From Rhodospirillales bacterium (GTDB taxonomy: Bacteria; Pseudomonadota; Alphaproteobacteria; Rhodospirillales; Thalassospiraceae), in the NCBI GenBank assembly GCA_019634165.1, contig JAHQVT010000003.1, positions 124,001-188,000 of the forward strand: a stretch of 64,000 nucleotides of DNA, written 5' to 3'. The notes under the pieces were generated by a model, which worked only from the letters and a program-made list of their open reading frames with translations, ran no database searches and was not told where the DNA came from. The translations under genes and the position numbers were made by a program. This document shows positions 1 through 9,283 of the stretch, in pieces; the stretch's first letter is position 1, and each line of letters starts with the position of its first letter.

Positions 1-216
1 GTTGATATCTCGGCGTGGGGCTGGATCGATAAGGCACCGTATGTTCACAAGAACCCGGATGTGATGGCCAAATATCCAAACATCAAACGTTGGTTCGATG
101 CCATCAATAAACTTCCCGCAGCCATCAGTGCGCGCGACGTTGGCAAAGGCCACAGTTTTAAGATGGAAATGGACGAAGACGCCAAGCGCGCCATGTTCCC
201 ATCGAACTACGTTTAA
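1..216 (+). CDS. Glutathione S-transferase family protein, C-terminal fragment
   Basis: Open from the first base of the window to a TAA at 214-216 (71 codons); the start lies upstream of the window. The visible residues include WGWIDKAPYV, then YPNIKRWFDAINKLPA and a tail ending FPSNYV. The YPxxxRWxxxIxxxPA pattern is the last helix of the GST C-terminal domain, most like the YghU/YfcG disulfide-bond oxidoreductase group. The glutathione-binding thioredoxin-fold domain is outside the window, so substrate and exact subfamily cannot be judged. A strong terminator follows 32 bases after the stop. Confidence 0.75.
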   Translation, partial: VDISAWGWIDKAPYVHKNPDVMAKYPNIKRWFDAINKLPAAISARDVGKGHSFKMEMDEDAKRAMFPSNYV

Positions 217-248
217 GAGAAAGATCCAGGCCACAGGTCTTTGAATGA

Positions 249-281
249 AAAACACCCCGGCTTTTAAGGCCGGGGTGTTTT
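249..281 (+). terminator. Rho-independent terminator
   Basis: Perfect 13-bp stem (AAAACACCCCGGC paired with GCCGGGGTGTTTT) with a 7-base loop and a T run in the stem base. It sits between the GST stop and the convergent MFS gene and, with A and T runs on both sides, could serve both. Confidence 0.85.
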
Positions 282-303
282 GCGTTTCATCTAAGCCAAG
301 CAA

Positions 304-1644
304 TCAGTCGGTGGTTTTCGCACCAAACTGTTTGTTGAATTGCAGGACCAGCAGGGTCACAACCGCACCCGACATCAGGTAAACACCAACACCGGGCAGG
401 CCAAACTTATCGCAAAGATACAGTGCGATCAGCGGTGCAAAACCGGCACCAAGCAGCCATGCCAGATCCGATGTCAGGGCTGATCCGGTATAGCGGTATT
501 CGCGTTTGAAGTTCGATGCCAGTGTTCCGGCAGCCTGACCAAAGCACAGGCCAAGAACAGCAAATCCACCCAGTACAATCATGCCTTCATTGATGATGTT
601 GTAATTGTACAGAAGCGGGGTCAGGATCGCGCCCAGCAAGATGATCCCGGCACTGTAGCCCAGCAGGCGACGACGGCCGAGCTGGTCGGCGATGAAGCCC
701 GATGCGACAATGCCAAAGGCACAGAGCACCGCCCCAACACCTTGGGTTAACAGGAACTGCCCCGGATTGCCGTCGGCATACAGAAACACCCAAGTTAGGG
801 CAAAGACCGTGACCAGATGGAAGAGCGCATAGCTGACCATTGGGACAAGAGCGCCCAGAACAACGGTGCGGCCATTATGTTTGAGCGTGTCCATAACACG
901 CGATGCCTGCAATTCGTTTTCTTCAAGCAGATGGCCAAATTCCGATGTTGCGACCAGACGCAGGCGGGCAAACAGCGCGACGACGTTAATGGCAAAGGCA
1001 ACAAAGAATGCATAGCGCCAGCCAAAGGAAAGGAAGTCATCGGGATGCAGGGTCAGGATCAAGTAGGCAAACAACGAGGATGCCAACATAAAGCCAAGCG
1101 GTGCGCCCAATTGCGGGATCATCGCGTACCAGCCTTTGCGGTTATCTGGTGCGTTAAGGGCAAGTAGGGAAGCAAGACCATCCCATGCGCCCCCCCATGC
1201 AAGTCCCTGCAGGAAGCGGAAAGCACACAGAAGATAGATCGCAAGCACGCCAGCAGACATAAAGCTTGGCAGGAAGGCCATTGCCGCGGTCGATCCACCA
1301 AGCATGAACATTGCGATTGTCAGTTTAACCCCACGACCATAGGCACGGTCGACTGTCATAAAGACAAGGGACCCAACCGGGCGCGCAATGAAGGCCAAGG
1401 AGAAGATGGCAAAGGAATACATGGTGCCAACAAGTGCTGTTTCACCGGGGAACAGCAATTGCGGGAAGACCAGTACCGATGCGATGCAATAGACGAAAAA
1501 GTCGAAGAATTCTGACGTCCGGCCAATAATCACGCCAAGCGCAATTTGACCCGGATCATTGGTGGCGTCGGCATTGTGGTGCCGCGCATCGCGTTCCAAA
1601 CCTGAAGAGGTGGCGGTCGCGTAGTTTTCTGGTGTTTGGTTCAC
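304..1644 (-). CDS. MFS transporter, MHS (metabolite:H+ symporter) type
   Basis: A 446-residue inner-membrane protein with about 12 hydrophobic segments. After a ~30-residue polar N-terminus come GVIIGRTSEFFDFFVYCIAS and, after the second helix, FIARPVGSLVF, the pattern of the MHS subfamily (ShiA, ProP, citrate and alpha-ketoglutarate symporters), which has a GxxxE(W/F)xDF motif in TM1 and an RPxG element. The usual cytoplasmic loop motif is present as DQLGRRRLLGYSAG in the second half. It probably takes up a small organic acid or osmolyte by proton symport; the substrate cannot be read from sequence. It diverges from cyoA across a 440-bp intergenic region with a Fur-like palindrome. Confidence 0.8.
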   Translation of the reverse strand: MNQTPENYATATSSGLERDARHHNADATNDPGQIALGVIIGRTSEFFDFFVYCIASVLVFPQLLFPGETALVGTMYSFAIFSLAFIARPVGSLVFMTVDRAYGRGVKLTIAMFMLGGSTAAMAFLPSFMSAGVLAIYLLCAFRFLQGLAWGGAWDGLASLLALNAPDNRKGWYAMIPQLGAPLGFMLASSLFAYLILTLHPDDFLSFGWRYAFFVAFAINVVALFARLRLVATSEFGHLLEENELQASRVMDTLKHNGRTVVLGALVPMVSYALFHLVTVFALTWVFLYADGNPGQFLLTQGVGAVLCAFGIVASGFIADQLGRRRLLGYSAGIILLGAILTPLLYNYNIINEGMIVLGGFAVLGLCFGQAAGTLASNFKREYRYTGSALTSDLAWLLGAGFAPLIALYLCDKFGLPGVGVYLMSGAVVTLLVLQFNKQFGAKTTD

Positions 1645-1820
1645 GCCGTTCTCCCTAATTCACTAGTCGGACCTTTTGCGGTCCTAACTGCTTTTGATTG
1701 GATCACAAAATCGGTGCACTGCACGATAAGACTTTGGGACCGAGTCTAATTATAGACATGTGAATTCCAAACGTCAGTGTCAATTATCATTCTGCACCGC
1801 ACAACGTATGGTTTACATTG

Positions 1821-1838
1821 TAATGATAATTATCATTA
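1821..1838. promoter_or_regulatory. Perfect 18-bp palindrome resembling a Fur box
   Basis: TAATGATAA followed directly by TTATCATTA, a perfect inverted repeat in the divergent region between the MFS gene and cyoA. It matches most of the classical Fur operator core (GATAATGATAATC...). A partial copy (CAATTATCAT, 1781-1790) lies 40 bases upstream. Metal-dependent control of cyo or of the transporter is inference. Confidence 0.45.
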
Positions 1839-1864
1839 AGACCCTGCTATGCGCGGCGCCTACC

Positions 1865-1891
1865 TTGACATTGTTGCATTGCAGCTATAGC
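1865..1891 (+). promoter_or_regulatory. Candidate sigma-70 promoter upstream of cyoA
   Basis: TTGACA (1865-1870) and TATAGC (1886-1891), spaced by 15 bases, 27 bases after the Fur-like palindrome. The spacing is short and the 5' leader to cyoA would be about 190 bases, so this is only a candidate. The rest of 1645-2087 is AT-rich with no credible gene; the ORFs crossing its end are shadows of cyoA. Confidence 0.3.
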
Positions 1892-2087
1892 AATTCCCGC
1901 GAAATTACGATCTGGTAGATTTTTGAAAAAAATTTGCCAAATTTGTGCCTTTTCCGTGGATGTTTGGGGTGTCCATTCCTATATGCGGTGCGGAGGGGTA
2001 CGACGTGTGGCGGTCTTCGATGGATCGTTTATGCGGCTCGCAGGCATATGGTTGTCTGTGAGAACATCTTCCAGAAACTGACAAAGT

Positions 2088-3227
2088 ATGAAGCGCATGC
2101 TTTCAAAACTTGTACGCGGCGTTGCTGTCGCCTCGATGTTTACGCTTCTGGCCGGTTGCAACCTGGTTGTTATCGACCCGTCGGGTGATATCGCATCCCA
2201 GCAGTCCGATCTGATTATTGTTTCCACAATCTTGATGCTGTTGATCATCGTTCCGGTGATGGCATTGACCGTGTTCTTTGCCTGGAAATACCGCCAGAGC
2301 AACAAGGATGCGGAATACGATCCTGAATGGCACCATTCCACAAAGCTGGAAGTTGTCATTTGGTCCGCACCGCTGGTGATCATTATCGCACTTGGTGCGA
2401 TCACGTGGGTAACGACGCATACGCTTGACCCGTATCGTCCGCTTGATCGGATTGATGCCGAACGCCCACTGCCCAAAGATCATAAACCAATGGTGGTGGA
2501 AGTTGTTTCCCTTGATTGGAAATGGCTGTTTGTCTATCCGGAACAGGGTATTGCAACCGTTAACGAGCTTGCTGCTCCGGTTGATACGCCGATCCAGTTC
2601 AAGATTACCTCTTCGGGGATCATGAACTCCTTCTTTATTCCGGCACTTGCCGGCCAGATTTATTCGATGGCTGGTATGGAGACCAAACTCCACGCCGTGA
2701 TCAATGAAGAGGGCGTTTATGACGGCTTTTCGGGGAACTATAGCGGTGAGGGTTTCTCTCATATGCGCTTTAAGTTCCATGGCCTGAGCCAAGAGGGCTT
2801 TGATAACTGGGTTGAAAAGGTGAAGGCGGACGAGAACTTCCTTGGCCGTTCCCAGTATCTTGAGCTTGAAAAACCAAGCATCGCAGAGCCGGTTCGTCAC
2901 TACAGTGCAGTGGACCCGGAACTCTATAGCGCGATTCTCAACATGTGCGTTGACCAGTCAAAAATGTGCATGAACGAGATGATGTCGATCGATGCAAAAG
3001 GTGGTGGCGGTCTTGCTGGCATCCACAACGTTATGTCTTTGACCTATGACGTGCCGCAGATGCGTGGCAGCCAGCCGTTACCTGAAAGCAAGTCCTATGT
3101 GGCGTCGCTTTGCACCACCCCGGAAGGTGGTTTGAGTGGCGAGATCGCGAACCTGCCATTGTTTGATAATGGGAAGGCGCCATCCGCCATGAGCATCGCA
3201 CCCAAAGGTATTTCGTCAGCGTTCTAA
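2088..3227 (+). CDS. cyoA: Cytochrome bo3 ubiquinol oxidase subunit II
   Basis: Membrane-anchored lipoprotein subunit of the terminal quinol oxidase. Residues 1-24 are a lipoprotein signal ending LLAGC, with Cys24 as the lipidation site. Two transmembrane helices follow at about 42-66 and 87-110, then a periplasmic cupredoxin domain. That domain reads NYSGEGFSHMRFKFHG where cytochrome c oxidases carry the Cys and His ligands of CuA; their absence marks a quinol oxidase. The 379-residue length is slightly above E. coli CyoA. It is the first gene of cyoABCD. Shine-Dalgarno is weak; a second ATG lies three codons downstream. Confidence 0.96.
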   Translation: MKRMLSKLVRGVAVASMFTLLAGCNLVVIDPSGDIASQQSDLIIVSTILMLLIIVPVMALTVFFAWKYRQSNKDAEYDPEWHHSTKLEVVIWSAPLVIIIALGAITWVTTHTLDPYRPLDRIDAERPLPKDHKPMVVEVVSLDWKWLFVYPEQGIATVNELAAPVDTPIQFKITSSGIMNSFFIPALAGQIYSMAGMETKLHAVINEEGVYDGFSGNYSGEGFSHMRFKFHGLSQEGFDNWVEKVKADENFLGRSQYLELEKPSIAEPVRHYSAVDPELYSAILNMCVDQSKMCMNEMMSIDAKGGGGLAGIHNVMSLTYDVPQMRGSQPLPESKSYVASLCTTPEGGLSGEIANLPLFDNGKAPSAMSIAPKGISSAF

Positions 3228-3233
3228 AGCAGT

Positions 3234-3257
3234 GCCGGTTGGTCTATGCCAACCGGC
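3234..3257 (+). other. Intercistronic hairpin between cyoA and cyoB
   Basis: Perfect 9-bp stem (GCCGGTTGG / CCAACCGGC) with a 6-base loop and no T run, in the 91-base cyoA-cyoB gap. It looks like an mRNA stability or processing element rather than a terminator. Confidence 0.5.
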
Positions 3258-3318
3258 CCTTCGTAGTAAGTGTACCGGACATCCGGTGCCTTGCTGCATT
3301 TGAAAGAAGAGTAATCCG

Positions 3319-5328
3319 ATGTTCTCCAATCCGGACCTTTTACATTTTATATTTGGCCGGCTGTCACTTGATTCATTCCCGTTTCTCCATGACCCGATCA
3401 TTCTTGTAACGTTACTAGGTGTGGTTGTGGGTGGCATCGCCGTTGTCGGTGGTCTGACCTACTTCCGTCTGTGGGGATACCTCTGGCGCGAGTGGATCAC
3501 GTCGATTGACCACAAAAAGATCGGCATCATGTATATCATTCTGGCCATCATCATGCTGTTGCGTGGTTTTGCCGATGCTTTGATGATGCGTGCCCAGCAA
3601 GCGATTGCTTTTGGTGGCTCGGAAGGTTTTCTTCCGCCGCACCACTATGATCAGATTTTCACCGCCCACGGCGTGATCATGATCTTCTTTGTGGCAATGC
3701 CGCTGGTGACCGGTCTTATGAACTTTGTTGTGCCGCTGCAGATTGGCGCACGCGACGTTGCTTTCCCGTTCTTGAACAATTTCAGCTTCTGGATGACCAC
3801 CTGTGGTGCCGCGCTGATCATGGTGTCGCTGTTTGTCGGTGAGTTTGCCACGACCGGCTGGCTGGCATATCCGCCGCTGTCTGACATTGTTTATAGTCCG
3901 GGTGTTGGCGTTGATTATTATATCTGGGCCTTGCAGATTGCCGGTGTCGGGACGTTGCTTTCGGGGGTGAACCTGATTGTGACCATCGTTAAGATGCGCG
4001 CACCGGGCATGAGCATGATGAAAATGCCGGTCTTTACCTGGACGTCGCTTTGCACCAACATTCTGATTGTTGCAGCGTTTCCGGTTTTGACTGCTGTTCT
4101 GGTCCTGCTTGGCCTTGACCGCTATGCGGACACCAACTTCTTCACCAACGATCTTGGCGGCAACGCCATGATGTACATTAACCTGATCTGGATCTGGGGC
4201 CACCCAGAGGTGTACATCCTGATCCTGCCAGCGTTTGGTGTGTTTTCCGAAGTTGTATCGACCTTCTGCCGCAAGCGTCTGTTTGGCTATAGCTCGATGG
4301 TTTATGCCACCGTGGTTATTACCATCCTGTCTTATATCGTTTGGCTGCACCACTTCTTCACCATGGGTTCAGGTGCCAGTGTGAATGCCTTCTTTGGCAT
4401 CACCACCATGATCATCTCGATCCCGACCGGTGCAAAAGTCTTCAACTGGTTGTTCACCATGTATAAGGGCCGCATTAGCTTTGACGTCCCGATGCTGTGG
4501 ACAATCGGCTTTATGCTGACCTTTGTGATCGGTGGTATGACGGGTGTTATGCTTGCGGTTCCGCCGGCTGACTTTGTTCTTCATAACAGCCTGTTCCTGA
4601 TTGCGCATTTCCACAATGTCATCATTGGTGGCGTGGTGTTCGGGATGTTTGCCGGTATCGTTTACTGGTTCCCGAAGGCATTCGGCTTCAAGCTTGATGA
4701 GTTCTGGGGCAAAATGTCGTTCTGGCTGTGGACCATCGGTTTCTATTTCGCCTTCATGCCGCTTTATGTTCTCGGCCTGATGGGCGTTACCCGCCGTATG
4801 AACCAGTTTGACGATCCGTCGCTTCAGATCTGGTTTGTCATTGCGGCCTTTGGTGCGCTTCTGATTGCCGGTGGTATCGGGTCGTTCATCATGTCGATTG
4901 TTGTTGCGGTGATCAAACGTGACAAGCTTCGTGATGAAACCGGTGACCCGTGGGGTGGTCGTACGTTGGAATGGTCGACTTCGTCGCCGCCGCCAGCATA
5001 CAACTTTGCCTTTACGCCGGTCGTTCACGAGCTTGATGCATGGGCTGATATGAAGAAGCGCGGCTACGTCCGTCCGACTTCCGAGTTCATTGATATCCAC
5101 ATGCCGAAAAACACCGGTGCTGGCTTTATCTTGGCAGCGATCTCACTCGTTCTTGGTTTTGCGTTGATCTGGCATATCTGGTGGCTTGTGGTTGCAAGCT
5201 TCATTGCCTTGGTCGCTGGCGCAATTGCGCACACCTTCAACTATGACCGCGATTATCACATCCCGGCGCACGAAGTTGTGAAGGCCGAAGACGAACGAAC
5301 TGCCCTTTTGGCAAAACAGCAGGCGTAA
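3319..5328 (+). CDS. cyoB: Cytochrome bo3 ubiquinol oxidase subunit I
   Basis: Catalytic subunit of the proton-pumping quinol oxidase, 669 residues and many transmembrane helices. All key residues are in place at a constant +11 offset from E. coli CyoB: low-spin heme ligands His117 and His432, high-spin heme ligand His430, CuB ligands His295, His344 and His345, and Tyr299 in HPEVY for the His-Tyr cross-link. Asp146 (GARDVAFPF) marks the D channel and Lys373 (PTGAKVFNW) the K channel. It oxidises ubiquinol, reduces O2 to water and pumps protons. A purine-rich GAAGAG lies about 8 bases before the ATG. Confidence 0.98.
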   Translation: MFSNPDLLHFIFGRLSLDSFPFLHDPIILVTLLGVVVGGIAVVGGLTYFRLWGYLWREWITSIDHKKIGIMYIILAIIMLLRGFADALMMRAQQAIAFGGSEGFLPPHHYDQIFTAHGVIMIFFVAMPLVTGLMNFVVPLQIGARDVAFPFLNNFSFWMTTCGAALIMVSLFVGEFATTGWLAYPPLSDIVYSPGVGVDYYIWALQIAGVGTLLSGVNLIVTIVKMRAPGMSMMKMPVFTWTSLCTNILIVAAFPVLTAVLVLLGLDRYADTNFFTNDLGGNAMMYINLIWIWGHPEVYILILPAFGVFSEVVSTFCRKRLFGYSSMVYATVVITILSYIVWLHHFFTMGSGASVNAFFGITTMIISIPTGAKVFNWLFTMYKGRISFDVPMLWTIGFMLTFVIGGMTGVMLAVPPADFVLHNSLFLIAHFHNVIIGGVVFGMFAGIVYWFPKAFGFKLDEFWGKMSFWLWTIGFYFAFMPLYVLGLMGVTRRMNQFDDPSLQIWFVIAAFGALLIAGGIGSFIMSIVVAVIKRDKLRDETGDPWGGRTLEWSTSSPPPAYNFAFTPVVHELDAWADMKKRGYVRPTSEFIDIHMPKNTGAGFILAAISLVLGFALIWHIWWLVVASFIALVAGAIAHTFNYDRDYHIPAHEVVKAEDERTALLAKQQA

Positions 5329-5338
5329 GGGAATGACA

Positions 5339-5959
5339 ATGGCGAATACCAATGCCTCTCAGACCGAAACGCCGGTCTTTTATCTGAAAGAAGAGCATCA
5401 CCCCGAAACCGGGACGATGCTTGGCTTCTGGATTTATCTGATGAGCGATTGCCTCATCTTTGCGATCCTGTTTGCAACCCATGGCGTTCTTGGCCGCAAC
5501 TATGCGGCCGGGCCTTCGCCGGCAGACCTGTTCGATCTTGAACTGGTGGCAATCAACACATCGATGCTGCTGTTCTCGTCGATCACCTATGGCTTTGCCA
5601 TGCTGCAAATGGAAAAAGGCAATATTGCCGGAACCCAGTTGTGGTTGGCGATTACCGGCCTGTTCGGGATCGCGTTCGTCGGGTTGGAAATCTATGAGTT
5701 CCATCACCTGTGGAGCATTGGGGCGACCCCGATGCGCAGTGGGTTCCTTTCAGCGTTCTATACGCTGGTTGCAACGCACGGTCTTCACGTGACGTTCGGT
5801 ATCATCTGGCTTGTGACCCTGATGGTTCAGGTGTCCCAGCGGGGTCTGATCCCGGAAAACAAACGCCGTCTGATGTGCCTGTCGATGTTCTGGCACTTCC
5901 TTGACGTGGTTTGGATCGGCGTCTTCTCCGTTGTTTATCTGCTGGGAGTTCTGGGATGA
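5339..5959 (+). CDS. cyoC: Cytochrome bo3 ubiquinol oxidase subunit III
   Basis: Five-helix subunit III of the quinol oxidase (206 residues). It shows [20 protein letters not shown], typical of CyoC, a second helix with [13 protein letters not shown], and [20 protein letters not shown] at the C-terminus. The start at 5339 (MANTN) is preferred over ATG 5333 because AAGGGA at 5327-5332 is then 6 bases upstream; with 5333 the ribosome site would abut the start codon. The SD overlaps the cyoB stop, and the stop overlaps the cyoD start (ATGA), so translation is probably coupled through the operon. Confidence 0.96.
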   Translation: MANTNASQTETPVFYLKEEHHPETGTMLGFWIYLMSDCLIFAILFATHGVLGRNYAAGPSPADLFDLELVAINTSMLLFSSITYGFAMLQMEKGNIAGTQLWLAITGLFGIAFVGLEIYEFHHLWSIGATPMRSGFLSAFYTLVATHGLHVTFGIIWLVTLMVQVSQRGLIPENKRRLMCLSMFWHFLDVVWIGVFSVVYLLGVLG

Positions 5960-6336
5960 GTGCACATTCACACGCACATGATGACCATCACGGCGATGGT
6001 GCCTCTCACGGTACTTTCAAAAGCTATCTGATCGGTTTTATCCTGTCGGTTATTCTGACAGCGATCCCGTTCTGGCTGGTGATGGATGGAACGCTTGACA
6101 GCAAGGTTGCCACCGCCCTTTGGGTGATGGGACTTGGTGTGGTGCAGATCGTGGTTCACATGGTCTATTTCCTACACATGAATACCAAATCCGAAGGTGG
6201 CTGGAACATGTTGGCCCTGATCTTCACCACCGTGATCGTTGCGATTGCCATCGCCGGTTCACTGTGGGTGATGTATCACCTTAACACCAACATGATGCCG
6301 CAGATGGATCATGAAATGATCAAAAGCTTTGGCTAG
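5956..6336 (+). CDS. cyoD: Cytochrome bo3 ubiquinol oxidase subunit IV
   Basis: Small three-helix subunit of the oxidase, 126 residues. It starts at the ATG that overlaps the cyoC stop; a longer reading from 5911 would run inside cyoC and is unlikely. The N-terminus is histidine-rich ([15 protein letters not shown]), and a cytoplasmic metal-binding or merely variable role is possible. Three hydrophobic segments follow, including [19 protein letters not shown], a CyoD signature. The family member helps assemble CuB in subunit I. The gene ends the cyoABCD transcription unit just before a terminator; no heme O synthase gene (cyoE) follows. Confidence 0.95.
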   Translation: MSAHSHAHDDHHGDGASHGTFKSYLIGFILSVILTAIPFWLVMDGTLDSKVATALWVMGLGVVQIVVHMVYFLHMNTKSEGGWNMLALIFTTVIVAIAIAGSLWVMYHLNTNMMPQMDHEMIKSFG

Positions 6337-6358
6337 GCCTTAGCTTGATATCTTTGGG

Positions 6359-6392
6359 GGGCGCGATACTTTAACCGGTATCGCGCCCTTTT
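6359..6392 (+). terminator. Rho-independent terminator after cyoABCD
   Basis: An 11-bp stem (GGGCGCGATAC / GTATCGCGCCC) with TTTTCG after it, 23 bases past the cyoD stop. It separates the oxidase genes from SURF1, although leaky readthrough is possible. Confidence 0.8.
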
Positions 6393-6430
6393 CGTTTCGA
6401 TGGCAAGCACGCGTTGAGAAAGAAAGCGAG

Positions 6431-7225
6431 ATGACTGAAAACCGCCTTTCAGATCCCCAACAGGGTCAGGTCAAAACGGGCCCATCAATGGCAACCCGTG
6501 TTGTCGTGTTGTTTCTGGCCGCCATCCTGGTTTCAGGATTTTGCGCGTTGGGGTATTGGCAGGTTGAACGTCGGGCATGGAAGCTTGACCTGATTGAACG
6601 GATTGATGCCCGTGTCCATGGTGATGCGGTATCGGCACCAGCCCGTGATGATTGGGCCAATGTGAGCCGGGCGCGCGATGAATATCGCAAGGTTACGGTT
6701 ACTGGCACCTTTCGCAACGATCTTGAAAGCCATGTCTATACCGCCACCGATTATGGTGCCGGTTATTGGGTGATGACCCCGCTTGTGCGGATTGATGGCA
6801 GCATTGTCATGATCAATCGTGGTTTTGTCCCGACTGATCGCCGTGCCCCTGATACCCGCCGTGATGGGATGATTAACGGTGACGTTACGGTGACCGGGCT
6901 TTTGCGCATAGACGAGCCGGTTGGAACTTTTATCCGCGATAACGTGCCGAGTGATGATCGATGGTATTCGCGTGATGTACGGGCAATGGCGATCAAGCGT
7001 GGTTTGGATGCCAATGATGTCGCACCCTATTTCATCGACGGGGATGGTGCGAACAATCCGGCCAAACTGCCCGTTGGTGGCCTTACCAAAATCAAGTTCC
7101 CCAATAACCATGTGACCTATGCGCTGACATGGTTTGGCTTGGCGGGATTAAGTATTGTTGCCGCATGGATTGTTCTGCGTCTGCGCAGGCGAAAGCATGA
7201 CGACGATGATCGTGATCTTGATTAA
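6431..7225 (+). CDS. SURF1 family oxidase assembly protein
   Basis: A 264-residue protein with the SURF1 architecture: N-terminal transmembrane helix at about 23-44 ending in GYWQVERRAWK, a periplasmic domain with GAGYWVMTPLV and VMINRGFVPTDRR, and a C-terminal helix after FPNNHVTYALTWFGLA. All three are family hallmarks. SURF1 helps deliver heme to the catalytic subunit of heme-copper oxidases. Its position directly after cyoD suggests it serves this quinol oxidase; Paracoccus has a dedicated quinol-oxidase SURF1, so there is precedent. A terminator separates it from cyoD, so it may have its own promoter. The C-terminus is very charged (RRRKHDDDDRD). Confidence 0.92.
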   Translation: MTENRLSDPQQGQVKTGPSMATRVVVLFLAAILVSGFCALGYWQVERRAWKLDLIERIDARVHGDAVSAPARDDWANVSRARDEYRKVTVTGTFRNDLESHVYTATDYGAGYWVMTPLVRIDGSIVMINRGFVPTDRRAPDTRRDGMINGDVTVTGLLRIDEPVGTFIRDNVPSDDRWYSRDVRAMAIKRGLDANDVAPYFIDGDGANNPAKLPVGGLTKIKFPNNHVTYALTWFGLAGLSIVAAWIVLRLRRRKHDDDDRDLD

Positions 7226-7245
7226 CCGGCAACGGATAAGCGGTT

Positions 7246-8499
7246 CTAGATCAGGGTGTCTTTATCTGGCCACGGGATTTTGCTGCGCATCGGATTGCCG
7301 GTCCAATTAATGATCTCGGGTTTGATTGTTCCTGCGTAGTACCCTTTCAGCACGGCATTCAGATTGATTGGCCGATAAAGGATTTTTTCCATCGAGCCTT
7401 CATGCGAGTTGTCATGCATGACGCCGGTTGAAATGTTCCAGCGTTCAAGCGCGCTGACGTGAATGGCTTCATTGATGGTTTCCAATCCCTGTGGGACGAT
7501 ATTGCGTCGGTCTATTGCCTTACATTTGAGGCGCAATTGATCCAGCCATCCAGCGGATTTGGGCACTGTTTGCATGATAAGTCGCTGATAGGGATAGATA
7601 TGCGAGGTGGCATAAAGTTTTGTCCGGCTTTCATAACCGCGCCCTTCGACCGACGGGGGCATGTCGGCTTTTACTGCGGGCTCGTCGATTTTAAGCCCGG
7701 TGTGCTTTTTAACCCGTTTCACCATCCAATCCAGCGCGATGTCAGAAAGGCCACTGTCGGCGTAAGACCCACCGACATTGCTATGCACGCCAGAAAACCA
7801 GACCTGTTCTACCTTCTGATCTTTTGGCAGTGCTTCGCCGATTTTCTTCACCCACAAGGTTGGTGAAAAGGCGCTACGTTTTTCATCTATTGCCATTGCG
7901 TGCAGGGCGACACGAATTTTCGGGCTGAGTTGGACATCGTGGAAATGATATTTCTGCGGGATGAAACGACGGCCTATATCGCCGGGAATGCCAAGTGATC
8001 CGACGGTGTCCCAAACACCAACACATTCAATTGGAATATCGGCAATACTTTCGATGCCCAGTGCAGAGATTTGTTGGCGTTTCTGTTCGTGCGGCAGATC
8101 GGAGCTGAGAATTTTTGCCGTATCTTCGGCCAGTGGTTTGCCAAGGTAGCGTGGCTTAAATAGCCCACATAAACTGATCAGTCCGGCAAGGCTTCTTGCG
8201 GTAAAGGAGCCACGCGAAAAACCAAAAATGAAAATTTCATCGCCGGGTTGGTAGTTGTTGGCAAGGAAGCGATATCCATCAACAACGTTCTCAAGCAGGC
8301 CATGGCCAAAAGCACCGCCACGTATTTGGTCAAGCACATTGCCCGTGCCAACACCGCGGTCGTAAAAAACGATTTGCGATATATTGCCATCGCTGCTTGG
8401 GATCGCGCGCAGGAGTTTGACAACGTTGGTTGGTTTGACGCTGTTGTCAGGTGTCTGCCAAGTTCCGTCATAACAAACGATCAGTCGACGCTTTGTCAT
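7246..8499 (-). CDS. DUF2235 family alpha/beta hydrolase
   Basis: A 417-residue predicted hydrolase. The N-terminus RRLIVCYDGTWQ and the nucleophile elbow FIFGFSRGSFTARSLAG (GxSxG form GFSRG) are diagnostic of DUF2235, a family that includes Tle1-type phospholipase effectors and many uncharacterised cytosolic proteins. WFSGVHSNVGGSY is the expected region around the catalytic Asp/His. No T6SS genes are near, so an effector role is not supported here. The ATG at 8499 is preferred over TTG 8505 because a GGGGGA ribosome site lies 6 bases upstream. It appears monocistronic. Confidence 0.85.
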   Translation of the reverse strand: MTKRRLIVCYDGTWQTPDNSVKPTNVVKLLRAIPSSDGNISQIVFYDRGVGTGNVLDQIRGGAFGHGLLENVVDGYRFLANNYQPGDEIFIFGFSRGSFTARSLAGLISLCGLFKPRYLGKPLAEDTAKILSSDLPHEQKRQQISALGIESIADIPIECVGVWDTVGSLGIPGDIGRRFIPQKYHFHDVQLSPKIRVALHAMAIDEKRSAFSPTLWVKKIGEALPKDQKVEQVWFSGVHSNVGGSYADSGLSDIALDWMVKRVKKHTGLKIDEPAVKADMPPSVEGRGYESRTKLYATSHIYPYQRLIMQTVPKSAGWLDQLRLKCKAIDRRNIVPQGLETINEAIHVSALERWNISTGVMHDNSHEGSMEKILYRPINLNAVLKGYYAGTIKPEIINWTGNPMRSKIPWPDKDTLI

Positions 8500-8603
8500 T
8501 TTCAATCCCCCGTTTGCGGCGCATATGAAGATGCGAACACACCCAATGATTTATGTTAGTTTAAAACAATCAACGGGAAATATATATGACAAAAGATACA
8601 TGT

Positions 8604-8648
8604 GACAGCGGGCCGCAAAGGGTTTCCCATAAGCGGCCCGCTGTTTTC
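8604..8648. terminator. Terminator-like hairpin between peroxiredoxin and DUF2235 genes
   Basis: A perfect 12-bp GC-rich stem (ACAGCGGGCCGC / GCGGCCCGCTGT) with a 16-base loop, followed by TTTT on the plus strand. It lies 38 bases beyond the peroxiredoxin stop. The T run is on the plus side, whereas both adjacent genes are minus; in the minus direction the U tract is poor. Confidence 0.6.
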
Positions 8649-8685
8649 AACGGATATGATGGCGGGTTACTTAAGGCCGTGTCAC

Positions 8686-9243
8686 TTACGGGTTGGTGTG
8701 ATCAATCACTTCGCCGCGTGCGGGATAGTCTTTGGCGATCACGAAATCAAGCGCGCCAAGAAGTTCTGCAAAAGGCGGGCGGGCAAATGGCATGGTCTGG
8801 ACCGAGCCATAATAAAGGGTGCCATCGGCACGCACGATAAACAGGCCAGGTTCAGAAAACAGTGCCGGTTCTTCGTGGCCGGTCGAGGTTTTGCCTTTTG
8901 AGGTCGAAATATAAAGACCCCATTCGCGCGCTTTTTCCAAGCTCAGGCCATAACCAAGATCAAGGTTCGGAAGATTCCAGGTTTCCTTGGACTCATTTGC
9001 GCGTTCTTCGGTGTCCGAGGATACGGCAACCACATTGACACCGCGTTGGGCGAAATCGTCAATTTTGGCTTCAAGGTCTTTAAGCTGTTTGCTGCACATC
9101 GGGCAATGCATGCCACGGAAAAACACGATCATGGTGAAATTTTCCGGGGACTGATCAGCAAGTGACCAAGTGCCGCCGCCGACCAGCGGGAAGGACAAGG
9201 ACGGGACTTTTTGACGGGGCATCAACGGGGTGATTGCGGACAT
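8686..9243 (-). CDS. Peroxiredoxin-like (AhpC/TSA) family protein
   Basis: A 185-residue thioredoxin-fold protein. FFRGMHCPMC at about 41-50 gives a CxxC pair (Cys47, Cys50) where peroxiredoxins have the peroxidatic Cys in PxxxTxxC, so it is closer to the peroxiredoxin-like AhpC/TSA subgroup with a thioredoxin-like motif. NVVAVSSDTEERA and GLYISTSKGK fit that family. It probably reduces peroxides or disulfides. The ATG at 9243 is chosen because GAGGA lies 6 bases upstream; ATG 9255 lacks a site. A palindrome shared with the TetR gene's promoter lies at 9284-9305, suggesting control by that regulator. Confidence 0.85.
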   Translation of the reverse strand: MSAITPLMPRQKVPSLSFPLVGGGTWSLADQSPENFTMIVFFRGMHCPMCSKQLKDLEAKIDDFAQRGVNVVAVSSDTEERANESKETWNLPNLDLGYGLSLEKAREWGLYISTSKGKTSTGHEEPALFSEPGLFIVRADGTLYYGSVQTMPFARPPFAELLGALDFVIAKDYPARGEVIDHTNP

Positions 9244-9283
9244 TTTGTTCCTCATGACTTTGTATATTAAATGATGGCTCTTA

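Noticed and set aside
3415..5100. Long minus-strand open frames (312 and 243 codons) opposite cyoB
   Set aside because: Histidine/asparagine/arginine-rich, no domain or ribosome site; fully opposite a certain cyoB. They are complementary shadows of membrane-protein codons.
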